Below are positions 17,721 through 28,243 of a stretch of DNA of 64,000 bases, piece by piece; the stretch's first letter is position 1, and every line of letters starts with the position of its first letter. The stretch covers positions 396,339 to 460,338 of the forward strand of contig NZ_FOKL01000002.1 in assembly GCF_900112025.1 (NCBI RefSeq). Reading direction: 5' to 3'. Source of the stretch: Janthinobacterium sp. 344 (GTDB lineage Bacteria > Pseudomonadota > Gammaproteobacteria > Burkholderiales > Burkholderiaceae_D). The notes below the pieces were generated by a model. The model was not told the DNA's origin. It was given only the letters and a program-made list of their open reading frames with translations, and ran no database searches. Made by a program: the position numbers and the translations under genes.

Positions 17721-18723
17721 AGAAGCCATTTCCGCCGCCGAATGCGTCGCCCTGCAACTGGCCAGCGACACGGAACGCTACGCGGAACTGGGCCGCAAAT
17801 TGAGGAGCACGTCGTTCTCGACCGCGCTGACCATCGCGCGCGGCAGCTCGGACCATGCCTGCAACTACGTCGCCTACCTGATCATGGCGCGCCTGGGCCG
17901 CGTCGTGGCATCCTTGCCGATGTCGCTGGTCACGCTGAACAAGTCGCCGCTGGTGACGCGCGATACGCTGGCCATCTCGATCTCGCAATCGGGCCAAAGC
18001 CCCGACGTGGTCGAACCGATCCGCTACTTCCGCGACGGCGGCGCCACCACCGTGGCCCTCGTCAACGACATCGATTCGCCGCTGGCGCACGCCGCCGAGT
18101 GGGCCATGCCCCTGCGCGCCGGCAAGGAGCAGAGCGTCGCCGCCACCAAGAGCTTCATCACCAGCCTGGTCGCCGGCGCGCGCATGGTGGCCCAGTGGCA
18201 GAACGACCCTGAACTGCAGGCAGGCCTGGAAGCGCTGCCCGAAGCGCTGCTCGAAGCGACCCGCGTCGACTGGTCGCCCGCCATCGACGTGCTGGCCCCG
18301 GCCCGCAACATCATGGTCGTCGGCCGCGGCATCAGCTTCCCCGTGGCGCTGGAATCGGCCCTGAAATTCAAGGAAACCTCGGCCCTGCAGGCGGAGGCCT
18401 TCAGCGGCGCCGAAATCAAGCACGGCCCGATGGCGCTGATCGAAGACGGCTATCCGCTGCTGATTTTCGCCACGCGCGGCCCGACCCAGGCCGGCCTGCT
18501 GCAACTGGCCAGCGAAATGCGCGGCCGTGGCGCCAAGGTCCTGCTGGCGGCGCCCGCCGACGTGGCCGAGCGCGACCTGACCCTGCCCGTATCGGCCACG
18601 CCGGATCTCGATCCGATCGTCGCCATCCAGTCCTTCTACGTGATGGCGGCGAAACTGTCGGCCGCGCGCGGCATGGACCCGGACGCGCCGCGTCACTTGA
18701 GCAAGGTAACAAAAACAAACTAA
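17701..18723 (+). CDS. nagB-II: SIS-domain glucosamine-6-phosphate deaminase (NagB-II type)
   Basis: 340 residues with two SIS domains related to the isomerase half of GlmS: ARGSSDHACNYVAYL, ISISQSGQSPDVVEP and KEQSVAATKSF in the first, and GRGISFPVALESALKFKE with AEAFSGAEIKHGPMALI in the second. There is no glutaminase domain, which fits the deaminating direction (GlcN-6-P to Fru-6-P plus ammonia), as in NagB-II of Shewanella-type pathways. The GTG at 17701 is the best start because GGAG lies 6 bases upstream; ATGs at 17710 and 17713 are alternatives. Final step of the nag pathway in this operon. Confidence 0.9.
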   Translation: MTSMMLKEAISAAECVALQLASDTERYAELGRKLRSTSFSTALTIARGSSDHACNYVAYLIMARLGRVVASLPMSLVTLNKSPLVTRDTLAISISQSGQSPDVVEPIRYFRDGGATTVALVNDIDSPLAHAAEWAMPLRAGKEQSVAATKSFITSLVAGARMVAQWQNDPELQAGLEALPEALLEATRVDWSPAIDVLAPARNIMVVGRGISFPVALESALKFKETSALQAEAFSGAEIKHGPMALIEDGYPLLIFATRGPTQAGLLQLASEMRGRGAKVLLAAPADVAERDLTLPVSATPDLDPIVAIQSFYVMAAKLSAARGMDPDAPRHLSKVTKTN

Positions 18724-18763
18724 GCAACAAGTAGTCACTTACGCCCCCCCAAAGGCAGAGACG

Positions 18764-18790
18764 GGGGTCGGATCCTGAGGGTCCGACCCC
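18764..18790. repeat. dispersed GGGGTC palindrome, copy 1
   Basis: GGGGTCGGATCC-TGA-GGGTCCGACCCC, a 12-base-pair hairpin, flanked by GGCACTTGCGGGGTC on the right. Same unit as at 46663 and (inverted) 49786. It lies between the deaminase gene and the ABC binding-protein gene, where it may also cap or attenuate the transcript. Confidence 0.85.
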
Positions 18791-18824
18791 GGCACTTGCG
18801 GGGTCAGTCGCCAGGATAATAATA

Positions 18825-20081
18825 ATGATCAAGAGACTGTTGGCAGCATTTGCCTGCGCGAGCCTGCTCGCGCCACAGGCATGGGCTGTCGAGAAAATCG
18901 AATTCTGGACCTTCAGCATGAAGCCCAAGTTCACGCCGTATTTCAATGCCGTGGTGGCGCGCTATGAGGCGCAGAATCCCGGCGTCAAGATCGAATGGAT
19001 CGACTTCCCGTGGGATGTCATCCAGACCAAGCTGGTCACGCGCATCGTGGCCCGCACGCCGCCCGCGCTGGTCAGCCTGAACGTGCCGTGGGCCGACGAA
19101 TATGCGCGCGACGGCTTGCTCACGCCCGTCGATGGCCTGATCGCGCCGGCGCGCGCCAGCTATATTCCCAGCGCCCTGGAAGACCTGCGCTTCAAGGGTG
19201 GCACTTACGGCTTCCCCATGTACAGCAATGTCGCCGTGATCGCCTTCAATACCGACATCTTCAAGCAGGCGGGACTCACGCGCGGGCCCGCCAGCCTCGA
19301 TGAACAGCTGGCGTTCGCGCGGCAGATCGCCAGGCAGACGGGCAAGGCCGGCATCGCCCCTGCCCTGTCGAAGATCGACGGCCTGTTCATGCAGCAGGGC
19401 CTGGCCGTCATCACGGATAACCGCGCCGTCTTCAATTCGCCGCAGCACGTGGCGCTGGTGCAAAAGCTGGCCGACACCTATAAGGTGGGCGGCCTGCTGA
19501 AGGAAAGCCTGTTCGCCGAAGATAACTTCCCGGCCGTCATCGACGCCTACAAGGGCGGCCGCCTGGGCATGCTGCTGGCGCCGCCCACGGCCATGCAGCG
19601 CATCCGCGGCGACGCCAAGGACATTTACGCCATCACCGACGTGGCGCCCGCGCCGCTGGGGCCCACCGGCATCGCCGATGGCGGCTGGCTGGTGCACTTC
19701 GCCATTCCGAAAGGCGTGCCGGCGCGCCTGCTGCCGTCAGTCGGCAAATTCGCCCGCTTCCTGACCAACGATGCCAACCAGCTGGACTTCGCGCGCCAGG
19801 CCAGCGTCTTCCCCACCACCGTCAAGGCGGCCGCCGATCCGTTCTTCCTGTCCACGCCGAAGAACGCGGGCGCGGCCGAAAAGGCGGTGGCCGCCGGCGC
19901 CCTGTCGATGGGCCACTCGCGCACCCTGTACGTGGCCGGCATCGACGACTACGACGAGTTGCGCCGCTCGCTGGTAAAAGCCGTCGAGGCGGGCGTGACG
20001 GGCAAGCAGGATGTGCAGCAGGCGCTGGACCAGGCGGTCGCCATCTGGAACAAGAAGCTGGCCACCCTGCCGCGCCATTAA
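18825..20081 (+). CDS. sugar ABC transporter, periplasmic binding protein (family 1)
   Basis: 418 residues. A signal peptide (1-21, ending AWA) is followed by a family-1 extracellular solute-binding protein: EKIEFWTFSMKPKFTPYFN at the mature start, PGVKIEWIDFPWD, and YGFPMYSNVAVIAFNTDIF. It resembles UgpB/MsmE-like oligosaccharide and amino-sugar binding proteins. It delivers ligand to the two permeases directly downstream. Placement behind nagA and the deaminase suggests GlcNAc, chitooligosaccharide or a related amino sugar. Confidence 0.9.
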   Translation: MIKRLLAAFACASLLAPQAWAVEKIEFWTFSMKPKFTPYFNAVVARYEAQNPGVKIEWIDFPWDVIQTKLVTRIVARTPPALVSLNVPWADEYARDGLLTPVDGLIAPARASYIPSALEDLRFKGGTYGFPMYSNVAVIAFNTDIFKQAGLTRGPASLDEQLAFARQIARQTGKAGIAPALSKIDGLFMQQGLAVITDNRAVFNSPQHVALVQKLADTYKVGGLLKESLFAEDNFPAVIDAYKGGRLGMLLAPPTAMQRIRGDAKDIYAITDVAPAPLGPTGIADGGWLVHFAIPKGVPARLLPSVGKFARFLTNDANQLDFARQASVFPTTVKAAADPFFLSTPKNAGAAEKAVAAGALSMGHSRTLYVAGIDDYDELRRSLVKAVEAGVTGKQDVQQALDQAVAIWNKKLATLPRH

Positions 20082-20097
20082 GGCCATCAAGGACACC

Positions 20098-20967
20098 ATG
20101 AAACTCGCCCACCGCCACACCCTGCAAGCCTGGCTGTTCCTGGCCCCGGCCCTGCTGCTGCTGGCCGCCTTTTCCTTCTGGCCCGTCGGCTATGGCTCCG
20201 TGCTGGCCTTCACCGACTACAGCCTGATACGCGAGACGCGCTTCGTCGGCCTGGATAACTTCCGCTACATCTTCCATAACGAGATGTTCGTCTCGGGCCT
20301 GAAAAACTCGCTGATGTTTTTGCTGATGGTGCCTTTCGTGCAGGTGGGCGCCATCACCCTCGCCGTGCTGGTGAACAACCGCCTGCCCGGCATCCGCCTG
20401 TTCCGCGCCGCCTTCTACGTGCCGGTGGTGACGACGGTCTCCGTGGTCGGCATCATGTGGGGCTTCATGTTCCATGAACAGGGTGCGCTGAACTACGTGA
20501 TGCTGACCTTAAAGCTGGTGAACGCGCCCGTGGGCTGGCTGTCGAACGACAGCCTGGCCCTGTTCGCCGTGATGTTCGTCACCCTGTGGCGCGGCCTGGG
20601 CTGGTACATGGTGATGTACCTGGCGGCGCTGCAGTCCATCCCCTCGGACATGCAGGAAGCGGCCATGCTCGATGGCGCCAGCCGCTGGCAACGCTTCTGG
20701 AAAATCACCGTGCCGATGCTGCGCCCGACCATCATGCTGTGCTCCATCCTGTCCGTGCTGGCGGCCCTGAAGGCTTACCAGGAAGTCGACGTGCTGACCC
20801 AGGGCGGCCCCATGAACTCGACCTTCACGGCGCTGTACTACGCCTACGACCAGGGCTTGAAACACTTGAAACTGCCGCGCGCGCTGGCCGCCAGCTTCGT
20901 CGTCTCGCTGTTCTGCATCGGCATCGCCCTGCTGTGCCTGCGCTATCTGAAACCCAAGCACCGCTGA
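20098..20967 (+). CDS. sugar ABC transporter permease (first)
   Basis: 289 residues from the ATG at 20098, where the protein starts with the typical LQAWLFLAPALLLLAAF membrane segment. About six membrane helices. The EAA loop, which docks the ATPase, is seen as MQEAAMLDGASRWQRFWKIT, shortened here to EAAMLDGASRWQRFWKIT. Pairs with the next gene; both lie between the binding protein and the GH3 gene. Confidence 0.92.
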   Translation: MKLAHRHTLQAWLFLAPALLLLAAFSFWPVGYGSVLAFTDYSLIRETRFVGLDNFRYIFHNEMFVSGLKNSLMFLLMVPFVQVGAITLAVLVNNRLPGIRLFRAAFYVPVVTTVSVVGIMWGFMFHEQGALNYVMLTLKLVNAPVGWLSNDSLALFAVMFVTLWRGLGWYMVMYLAALQSIPSDMQEAAMLDGASRWQRFWKITVPMLRPTIMLCSILSVLAALKAYQEVDVLTQGGPMNSTFTALYYAYDQGLKHLKLPRALAASFVVSLFCIGIALLCLRYLKPKHR

Positions 20968-20980
20968 CAGGGCAATGACC

Positions 20981-21817
20981 ATGACAACCCGTTCCCGCCC
21001 CCTGAAAACGCGCCTGCAGATACTGGGCCACTATGCCGTGCTGTGCGCGATCGCCGTCGTCTGCGTCTTCCCGTTCTGGTGGACCCTGGTGACGGCCATT
21101 TCCACGCAAGGCAATATCTTCGCCTTCCCGCCCACCTTCTGGCCGAAGGCGCCGTCCTTCGAGAACTTCATCGAAGTGTTCAATGCGATTCCCATCTGGT
21201 CGTTCTTCAAGAACTCCGTGCTGATCGCCGTGTTCACCGTGTTCTGGAAACTGCTGCTGTGCTCACTGGCCGCGTATCCGCTGGCGCGCCTGAAGTTCCG
21301 CGGCCGCAAGCTGGTGTTCGGCCTGATCCTCGCCACCCTGGTGCTGCCGTCGGAGGTCAACTTCCTCGTCAACTTCATCACCATCACCCAAATGAGCCTG
21401 GTCGACACCTACACGGGCGTGATCCTGCCCAACGTGGTGACGGCCGTGGCCATTTTGCTGCTCAAGCAGGCGTTCGAGGAAGTGCCGCAGGACCTGATCG
21501 ACGCGGCCAGGGTCGATGGCGCGTCCGAGTGGGTCATCTTCAGCCGCATCATGCTGCCGTTGATCACGCCATGGCTGGCCACCGTCGGCATCCTGACGGC
21601 CGTCGAATCGTGGAATGAATACATCTGGCCGTCCATCGTCATGAGCAAGCCCGATGAATTCCCCCTGTCGGTGGGCGTGCTGTATTTGCGCGGCACCTTC
21701 GGCAGCAGCACGCGCGTGATCGCCGCCGGCACCCTGATCACCATCGTGCCGACCCTGCTCGCCTTCCTGTTCACCCAGCGCTTCTTCATGCGCGGCATGG
21801 ACGGCGCCGTCAAATGA
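20981..21817 (+). CDS. sugar ABC transporter permease (second)
   Basis: 278 residues from the ATG at 20981, favoured over ATG 20975 because AGGG then has 8-base spacing. Six predicted membrane helices of the MalG type; the EAA loop is LIDAARVDGASEWVIFSRI and the C-terminus ends RFFMRGMDGAVK. The stop codon overlaps the start of the GH3-like gene by 4 bases (ATGA), so the two are co-translated. Confidence 0.92.
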   Translation: MTTRSRPLKTRLQILGHYAVLCAIAVVCVFPFWWTLVTAISTQGNIFAFPPTFWPKAPSFENFIEVFNAIPIWSFFKNSVLIAVFTVFWKLLLCSLAAYPLARLKFRGRKLVFGLILATLVLPSEVNFLVNFITITQMSLVDTYTGVILPNVVTAVAILLLKQAFEEVPQDLIDAARVDGASEWVIFSRIMLPLITPWLATVGILTAVESWNEYIWPSIVMSKPDEFPLSVGVLYLRGTFGSSTRVIAAGTLITIVPTLLAFLFTQRFFMRGMDGAVK

Positions 21818-22905
21818 GCGCCGCCATCGCCACCGACCTGCGCCTGCTGGCCGGGCAGCTGCTGATGACGGCGGTCCCAGGCACCGAACTCGATACGGCC
21901 ACGGCGCAATGGCTGCGGCAGAGCGGCATCCGCGCCGTCTGCCTGCGCGCCGACAACATCGCCGACAAGGCACAGCTGCTGCGCCTGACCTGCGCGCTGC
22001 AGCGCGAGCTGGGCCCGCAGGCGCTGATCGCCATCGACACGGCCGGCGCGAACGCCACCTACCCGGCCTGGCTGCCCGTGCCGCCGACCGCCGCGGCGCT
22101 GTGCGCCGAGGGCGACGCCAGTCTGGCCTATGGCACGGGCGCCTGCGTGGCGCGCGCATTGCGCTCGCTGGGCATCAACTGGCACCTGGCGCCACTGCTG
22201 AACCTGGCCCCCGCCGGCGCCACAGCGGCCATGCCGGGCGCCGAACATGCGTTTGGCGGCGATCCCACGCATGCGACGGCGATGGCCATGGCCTGGATCG
22301 CCGGCAGCCAGTCCGAAGGCGTGGCCTGCTGCGCCAGGCTGCACATGCCCAGCGCCGCAGCGCCGGCAGCCAGCCTGCCGACGGTGGCCAAGAGCCGGTC
22401 GCAGCTGGAAGAATATGATTTCGTGCCGTTCCGCCAGGCCACCGCGCAGGCGGCGTCGATGATGAGCGCGCACGTGCTGTATCCGGCCCTCGATGCCGAG
22501 CTGCCCGCCAGCCTGTCGCCGCGCGTGCTGCAGGACCTGGTGCGCGGGCAGTGGCAGTTCGATGGCGTGATCCTCAGCGATGGCCTCGATACGGGCGCCG
22601 TGCGCGAACGCCACATGACGGGCGAGATCGCGCTGGGCAGCGTGACGGCCGGCAGCGACATGGCCATGGTGCTCGAGCATCGCGCCGCTGTCGCCGCGCT
22701 CGACGCCGTGGCTGGCGCGCTGGCCGCGGGCCGCCTGCCGTTGGAGGCCGCGGGCACGCGCCTGGCGCGCCTGGCCACGCAGGCGCGACGCTATCCGGCC
22801 AGGGCGGAGAACCACACGCAGCATTACGTGCAGGAGGCGGCCGACCGCATCATCCTGGCCGAAGGCTGGCGTCGCTGCAGGGCCGCGCTGGCGCGACAGC
22901 CATGA
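21814..22905 (+). CDS. GH3/NagZ-like protein with degenerate catalytic motif
   Basis: 363 residues matching the (beta/alpha)8 domain of GH3 beta-N-acetylhexosaminidases: LAGQLLMTAVPGTEL, LIAIDTAGANATYPAW, LGINWHLAPLLNLAP and FDGVILSDGLDTGAV, the last holding the nucleophile Asp position. In active NagZ the acid/base loop reads K/R-HFPG-H/R-G...DSH; here the aligned segment is CARLHMPSAAAPAASLPTV, with no PG-x-G and no Asp-Ser-His. The next landmark (EEYDFVPFRQA) aligns normally. It has no signal peptide, so it is cytoplasmic. It may be a non-catalytic or altered-activity protein; sequencing error is unlikely because the frame is intact. Confidence 0.75.
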   Translation: MSAAIATDLRLLAGQLLMTAVPGTELDTATAQWLRQSGIRAVCLRADNIADKAQLLRLTCALQRELGPQALIAIDTAGANATYPAWLPVPPTAAALCAEGDASLAYGTGACVARALRSLGINWHLAPLLNLAPAGATAAMPGAEHAFGGDPTHATAMAMAWIAGSQSEGVACCARLHMPSAAAPAASLPTVAKSRSQLEEYDFVPFRQATAQAASMMSAHVLYPALDAELPASLSPRVLQDLVRGQWQFDGVILSDGLDTGAVRERHMTGEIALGSVTAGSDMAMVLEHRAAVAALDAVAGALAAGRLPLEAAGTRLARLATQARRYPARAENHTQHYVQEAADRIILAEGWRRCRAALARQP

Positions 22906-22977
22906 AACGAACAAGCGCATGCATAACAGCCGTACCTTCGCCATCGCTGGATGGCGCCATCACCCGAGGAAGTGTTC

Positions 22978-24327
22978 ATGAACGACAAGAGCAGCAATAA
23001 CAGCAAGAGCGCCCGCAGCCCCATCACCTGGGTGCCCACGCTGTACTTCGCCCAGGGCCTGCCATTTTATGCCGTGGCCCTGGTGGCCGGCCTGATGTTC
23101 AAGAGCATGGGCGTGCCGAACGACCAGATCGCCCGCTGGACGGGGCTGATCGGCTTCGCCTGGGTCTTCAAGTCGCTGTGGAGTCCCTTCCTGGAACTGG
23201 CATCGAGCAAGAAGACCATGGTGGTGCTGTTCCAGTTCCTCGGTGGCCTGAGCCTGGGCCTGATCGCGCTGGCGCTGCAAACGCCGCTGTGGTTCGCCGC
23301 CTGCATCGCCGTGCTGTTTGTCGCCGCGCTGGCATCGTCGACGCACGACATCGTCTGCGACGGCCTGTACATCGCCAGCCTGTCCGACAAGCAGCAGGCG
23401 GCCTACGCGGGCTGGCAGGGCGCCTTCTTCAATGCCGGCAAGTTCATCTCGCTCGGCGGCCTGGTGATCCTGGCCGGCTACCTGGAGAAAAAAATCGGCA
23501 TCCAGCCCGCCTGGTCGGTAATCTTCCTGATCATCGGCGCCATGATGCTGTCGCTGGCCGCGTATCACCTGTGGGCGCTGCCGCAGGTGCGCAACGCGGC
23601 CGTGGCCGACAAGAGCGTGGCCGGCATCAGCCGCACCCTGTGGGACGTGCTGGTCGACTTCCTGAAAAAACCGGGCATCTGGGGCATGATCGCCTTCATC
23701 ATCCTGTTCCGCGCCGGCGAGGCGCAAGTGCAGACCATCGGCCCGCTGTTCCTGCGCGAAGCGCGCGAGCTGGGCGGCCTGGGCCTGTCGACGACGGAAG
23801 TGGGCGCCGTGTACGGCACGGCCGGCACCGTCGCGTTCCTGCTGGGCAGCATCGGCGGCGGCTACTTCACTTCCTGGCTGGGCCTGAAGCGCGCCATGTT
23901 CTTCCTGATCCTGGCCATGAACTTGCCGAACCTGGTGTTTTATTACCTGAGCCACAGCATGCCGACCGACCTGGCCCTGATCACGGCCGCCCTGAGCGTG
24001 GAAATGTTCGGCTATGGCTTCGGTTTCGTCGGCCTGATCCTGTTCATGATGCAGGTGGTCTCGGTGGGCAAATACCAGACGGCCCACTATGCCTTCGCCA
24101 CGGGCGTGATGCAGCTGGGCTTCGTGCTGTTCAAGATGATCAGCGGCGACATCCAGACGGCGCTCGGCTACAAGAATTTCTTCCTGTGGGTGCTGGTGTC
24201 GGCCATCCCCGTGCTGATCCTGTCGCGCTTCATCCGCGTCGGGCCGAAGGAGGATGCCGACCAACCTGACCAGACCAAGGCGCAAGCCGAGGCCGCGTCG
24301 CCACAAGCGCCAGCCAGCGCCAGCTAG
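22978..24327 (+). CDS. MFS transporter, AmpG-like
   Basis: 449 residues from the ATG at 22978 (GAGGAAG upstream). Twelve or so membrane helices. ITWVPTLYFAQGLPFYAV and SKSLWSPFLE-type segments (FKSLWSPFLELASSKK) are characteristic of the AmpG family of permeases, which bring GlcNAc-anhydro-muropeptides or amino sugars across the inner membrane. A conserved FDxxCDGLYIASL-like loop (HDIVCDGLYIASL) is visible. Lying between the GH3-like gene and the ABC ATPase, it gives this operon two import routes. Substrate inferred only. Confidence 0.8.
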   Translation: MNDKSSNNSKSARSPITWVPTLYFAQGLPFYAVALVAGLMFKSMGVPNDQIARWTGLIGFAWVFKSLWSPFLELASSKKTMVVLFQFLGGLSLGLIALALQTPLWFAACIAVLFVAALASSTHDIVCDGLYIASLSDKQQAAYAGWQGAFFNAGKFISLGGLVILAGYLEKKIGIQPAWSVIFLIIGAMMLSLAAYHLWALPQVRNAAVADKSVAGISRTLWDVLVDFLKKPGIWGMIAFIILFRAGEAQVQTIGPLFLREARELGGLGLSTTEVGAVYGTAGTVAFLLGSIGGGYFTSWLGLKRAMFFLILAMNLPNLVFYYLSHSMPTDLALITAALSVEMFGYGFGFVGLILFMMQVVSVGKYQTAHYAFATGVMQLGFVLFKMISGDIQTALGYKNFFLWVLVSAIPVLILSRFIRVGPKEDADQPDQTKAQAEAASPQAPASAS

Positions 24328-24341
24328 GATAGAAACACGAC

Positions 24342-25487
<1,146 letters not shown>

Positions 25488-25646
25488 CAATAGCCCTTGT
25501 TTACCATGCTGCCGCCCTTTGACTTGTGCGGTGTGGATGGCAAAATACGTGTTTTTTCAGATTCCCTGCCCCCCGGCAAGACCGCCGCACCCTGTTGCGG
25601 CAAGCAGTGTCGGGGCGTATTTTTGTTATTGATTGAAGGATAACCC

Positions 25647-26966
25647 ATGTCCCAATTCCGTCTTGCACGTCTTAGCCTGCTCCTGGCCGCCATCGGCCTG
25701 AACGCCCTGCCTGCCCTGTCGCATGCCCAGGATTCCAAACCGGCAGCTCCGGCTGCCGGTGCGCCTGCCGCTGCCCCGGCCGACACGGTGCGCCCTGAAA
25801 TCTTCAAGCTGCTCGACCCGGCTGCCGTGAAGGCATCGATGGATGCGAAAAACTATGCCGACGTGCAAAGCCGCATCGACCAGGCGGCCGCGACTCCGGC
25901 CCTGACACCCTACGAACTGTTCGTCATCAACCGCCTGCGCGTGGCGCTGGCCTCCACCACCAACAATGCGCCTATGGCCATGACGGCACTGGAAGCGGTG
26001 ATCGAATCGGGCAAGCTGGACAAAAAATCGCAAGGTGATTTCATCCAGGCACTGGCCAACTACCATTACAACGCCAAGGATTACCCGAACGCCATCAAGT
26101 GGTTCACCCGTTATCAGACAGAAACTGGCGACGTGGCCAGCGTGCGCCCGTACATCATCCGCGCCTATTACTTCAGCAATGATTTCGCCCGCGCCAAGCA
26201 GGAACTGATGGCCGACCTGACGGCCAAGCAGCAAGCCGGCAAGACGCCGACCATCGAAGAATTGCAATTGCTGGCCAACACCGGCTCGAAAAGCAAGGAT
26301 CCGGCCACCTACCTGATCGCCATGGAAAACCTGGTGCGCTACTACCCGTCGGACGACTACTGGACTGACTTGCTGGGCCGTTTGCAAGGCAAGGCCGGCT
26401 ACTCCGACCGCTTCGCGCTGGACGTGCTGCGCCTGCAATTCCTGGCAGTCGGCAGCATGCAGCCGCAGGACTACAGCGACATGGCGGAAATCGCCCTGGT
26501 CAATGCCTTCCCGACGGAGGCGAAAAAAGTCCTCGACGCCGGCTATGCCAAGGGCTTGCTGGGCACGGGTGCGAACGCCGCCAAGCACAAGAAATTGCGC
26601 GACCAGGCCAACAAGGCTGCCGCCGATGACGTGAAAAACATCGCCGCTGGCGAAGCCTCCGCCATGAAGAGCAAGGATGGCACGGGCTTGATCAACCTGG
26701 GCTACGCCTATGTGACCATGGACCAGTTCGACAAAGGTATCGACTTGATCCAGAAAGGCATCGCCAAGGGCGGCCTGAAGCGTCCTGAAGATGCCAAGCT
26801 GCGCCTGGGCTACTCCTACGCCATGGCCGGCAAGAAAGACGAAGCCATCAAGGTCCTGGAAACCGTCAAGGGCAACGATGGCGTGAGCGACCTGGCACGC
26901 TACTGGATCCTGTGGCTGAACCGTCCAGCCACGGCAGCGGCGGCGCCGGCAGCAGCGGCACAGTAA
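25647..26966 (+). CDS. exported TPR-like protein
   Basis: 439 residues. A signal peptide (1-28, ending SHAQ) is followed by an Ala/Pro-rich segment and an all-helical solenoid. TPR-like stretches include ANYHYNAKDYPNAIKWFTRY, NDFARAKQELMADL and LGYSYAMAGKKDEAIKVLE. AAGGATAACCC gives a good ribosome site. A strong terminator follows and a 160-base gap precedes it, so it is probably its own unit. Function unknown; likely periplasmic or outer-membrane-associated scaffold. Confidence 0.75.
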   Translation: MSQFRLARLSLLLAAIGLNALPALSHAQDSKPAAPAAGAPAAAPADTVRPEIFKLLDPAAVKASMDAKNYADVQSRIDQAAATPALTPYELFVINRLRVALASTTNNAPMAMTALEAVIESGKLDKKSQGDFIQALANYHYNAKDYPNAIKWFTRYQTETGDVASVRPYIIRAYYFSNDFARAKQELMADLTAKQQAGKTPTIEELQLLANTGSKSKDPATYLIAMENLVRYYPSDDYWTDLLGRLQGKAGYSDRFALDVLRLQFLAVGSMQPQDYSDMAEIALVNAFPTEAKKVLDAGYAKGLLGTGANAAKHKKLRDQANKAAADDVKNIAAGEASAMKSKDGTGLINLGYAYVTMDQFDKGIDLIQKGIAKGGLKRPEDAKLRLGYSYAMAGKKDEAIKVLETVKGNDGVSDLARYWILWLNRPATAAAAPAAAAQ

Positions 26967-26990
26967 TCCTTGCCTAGGTCTTTCCTGCAA

Positions 26991-27028
26991 GAGCGGTTCC
27001 CGGTCAACGCCGGGGCCGCTTTTTTTTC
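26991..27028 (+). terminator. terminator after the TPR-like gene
   Basis: Imperfect stem AGCGGTTCCCGG / CCGGGGCCGCT with a short loop (TCAACG) followed by eight T (27021-27028). Confidence 0.85.
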
Positions 27029-27046
27029 GACGTTCTCCTGCCATCC

Positions 27047-28243
27047 ATGCCGCCAGCCACCACCGCCACCACCACCGAACGCCTGATCAGCCTGGACGCC
27101 TTCCGCGGCTGCGTGATCATCGCCATGATCTGGGTCAACTACCTGGCCGGCATGCCCGGCATTGCCTGGTGGCTTGAACATGCGGGGCCCCGCGCCGATG
27201 GCATCACCGTGCCGGACCTGGTCTTTCCCGGCTTCCTGTTCATGGTCGGCATGGCGATCCCGCTGTCCATGCAGCGCCATTGCGGCCAGGTCACGCCGGC
27301 CTTGCTGGCGCGGCTGCTGTGGCGCTCCGCCAGCCTGATGCTCGCTGGCGTGGTGCTGGCCAACGCCTACCGCTACGATGCGCAAGCGGCGCTGCTGCCG
27401 CAGGCCATGTATTTCCTGCTGTTTTACGTGGCCATGATCCTGCTGTGGCGACAGGGCGCGGGCAGGTTTGAACTGGCGGCGGGCGCCATCCTGATGCTCT
27501 TTTTGCTGGCGACCTTCCGCGGCACGCTCGACAGCGAATTTTCCAGCACCTGGCTGCAACCGTCCTGGTGGGGCATCCTGGGCATGATCGGCTGGGCCTA
27601 TCTGCTGTGCAGCCTGCTGTACCTGGCCTGCCACGGCAGCAGCACCGCGCTGATGGGCGTGCTGGCCCTGCTGATCGTGCTGTACATGGGGGGCACGGCG
27701 GGTAGCCTGGACTTCCTGCCGGCAGGCATCAACGCCATCGTCAATGTGCCGCAAGTGCTGGGCTCGACGTCGGCCAACGTGCTGGCCGGCACCCTGGTGG
27801 GCCAGCTGTTCCTGCGCGGCACCACCTTCACGCCGAGCCACAGGATACGTTTCATGGCGTGGTTCGCGCTGGGATTGTTTGTCGCCGGCATGCTGCTGCG
27901 GCCGTATCACCACATCAACAAGATCGCGGCGACGGAGTCCTACACCCTCGTGTGCAGCGCCATCATCCTGGCCCTGTTCCTGGTGTTTTATGTCGTCATC
28001 GATGTCTGGCGCTGGCGCGCCTGGGCGGTGCTGCTGCTGCCGGCCGGCACCAATGCCCTGTTCGCCTACATCGTGCCCGACCTGTGGCAGCAACTGGCGG
28101 CCGTGCTGCACCTGCCGCGCTTCTGGTGGCCGTATTGGGAAACGGGCGGCGCGGCCGGCCTGTGGAACGCCGCCGCCGTCACCGCCCTGATGCTGCTGTT
28201 CACGGCACTGGCCACGCGGCATGGCCTGAAGTTGAAATTCTAG
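27047..28243 (+). CDS. nagX: NagX-like membrane acyltransferase (COG4299), copy 1
   Basis: 398 residues with about ten membrane helices. LISLDAFRGCVIIAMIWVN and VPDLVFPGFLFMVGMAIPL are the signature segments of the COG4299/DUF5009 family, related to human heparan-alpha-glucosaminide N-acetyltransferase and to NagX of bacterial GlcNAc loci. It probably acetylates (or handles) glucosamine units at the inner membrane using cytoplasmic acetyl-CoA. It begins 18 bases after the TPR terminator and ends tail-to-tail with a second NagX (CTAG overlap of stops). Confidence 0.85.
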   Translation: MPPATTATTTERLISLDAFRGCVIIAMIWVNYLAGMPGIAWWLEHAGPRADGITVPDLVFPGFLFMVGMAIPLSMQRHCGQVTPALLARLLWRSASLMLAGVVLANAYRYDAQAALLPQAMYFLLFYVAMILLWRQGAGRFELAAGAILMLFLLATFRGTLDSEFSSTWLQPSWWGILGMIGWAYLLCSLLYLACHGSSTALMGVLALLIVLYMGGTAGSLDFLPAGINAIVNVPQVLGSTSANVLAGTLVGQLFLRGTTFTPSHRIRFMAWFALGLFVAGMLLRPYHHINKIAATESYTLVCSAIILALFLVFYVVIDVWRWRAWAVLLLPAGTNALFAYIVPDLWQQLAAVLHLPRFWWPYWETGGAAGLWNAAAVTALMLLFTALATRHGLKLKF

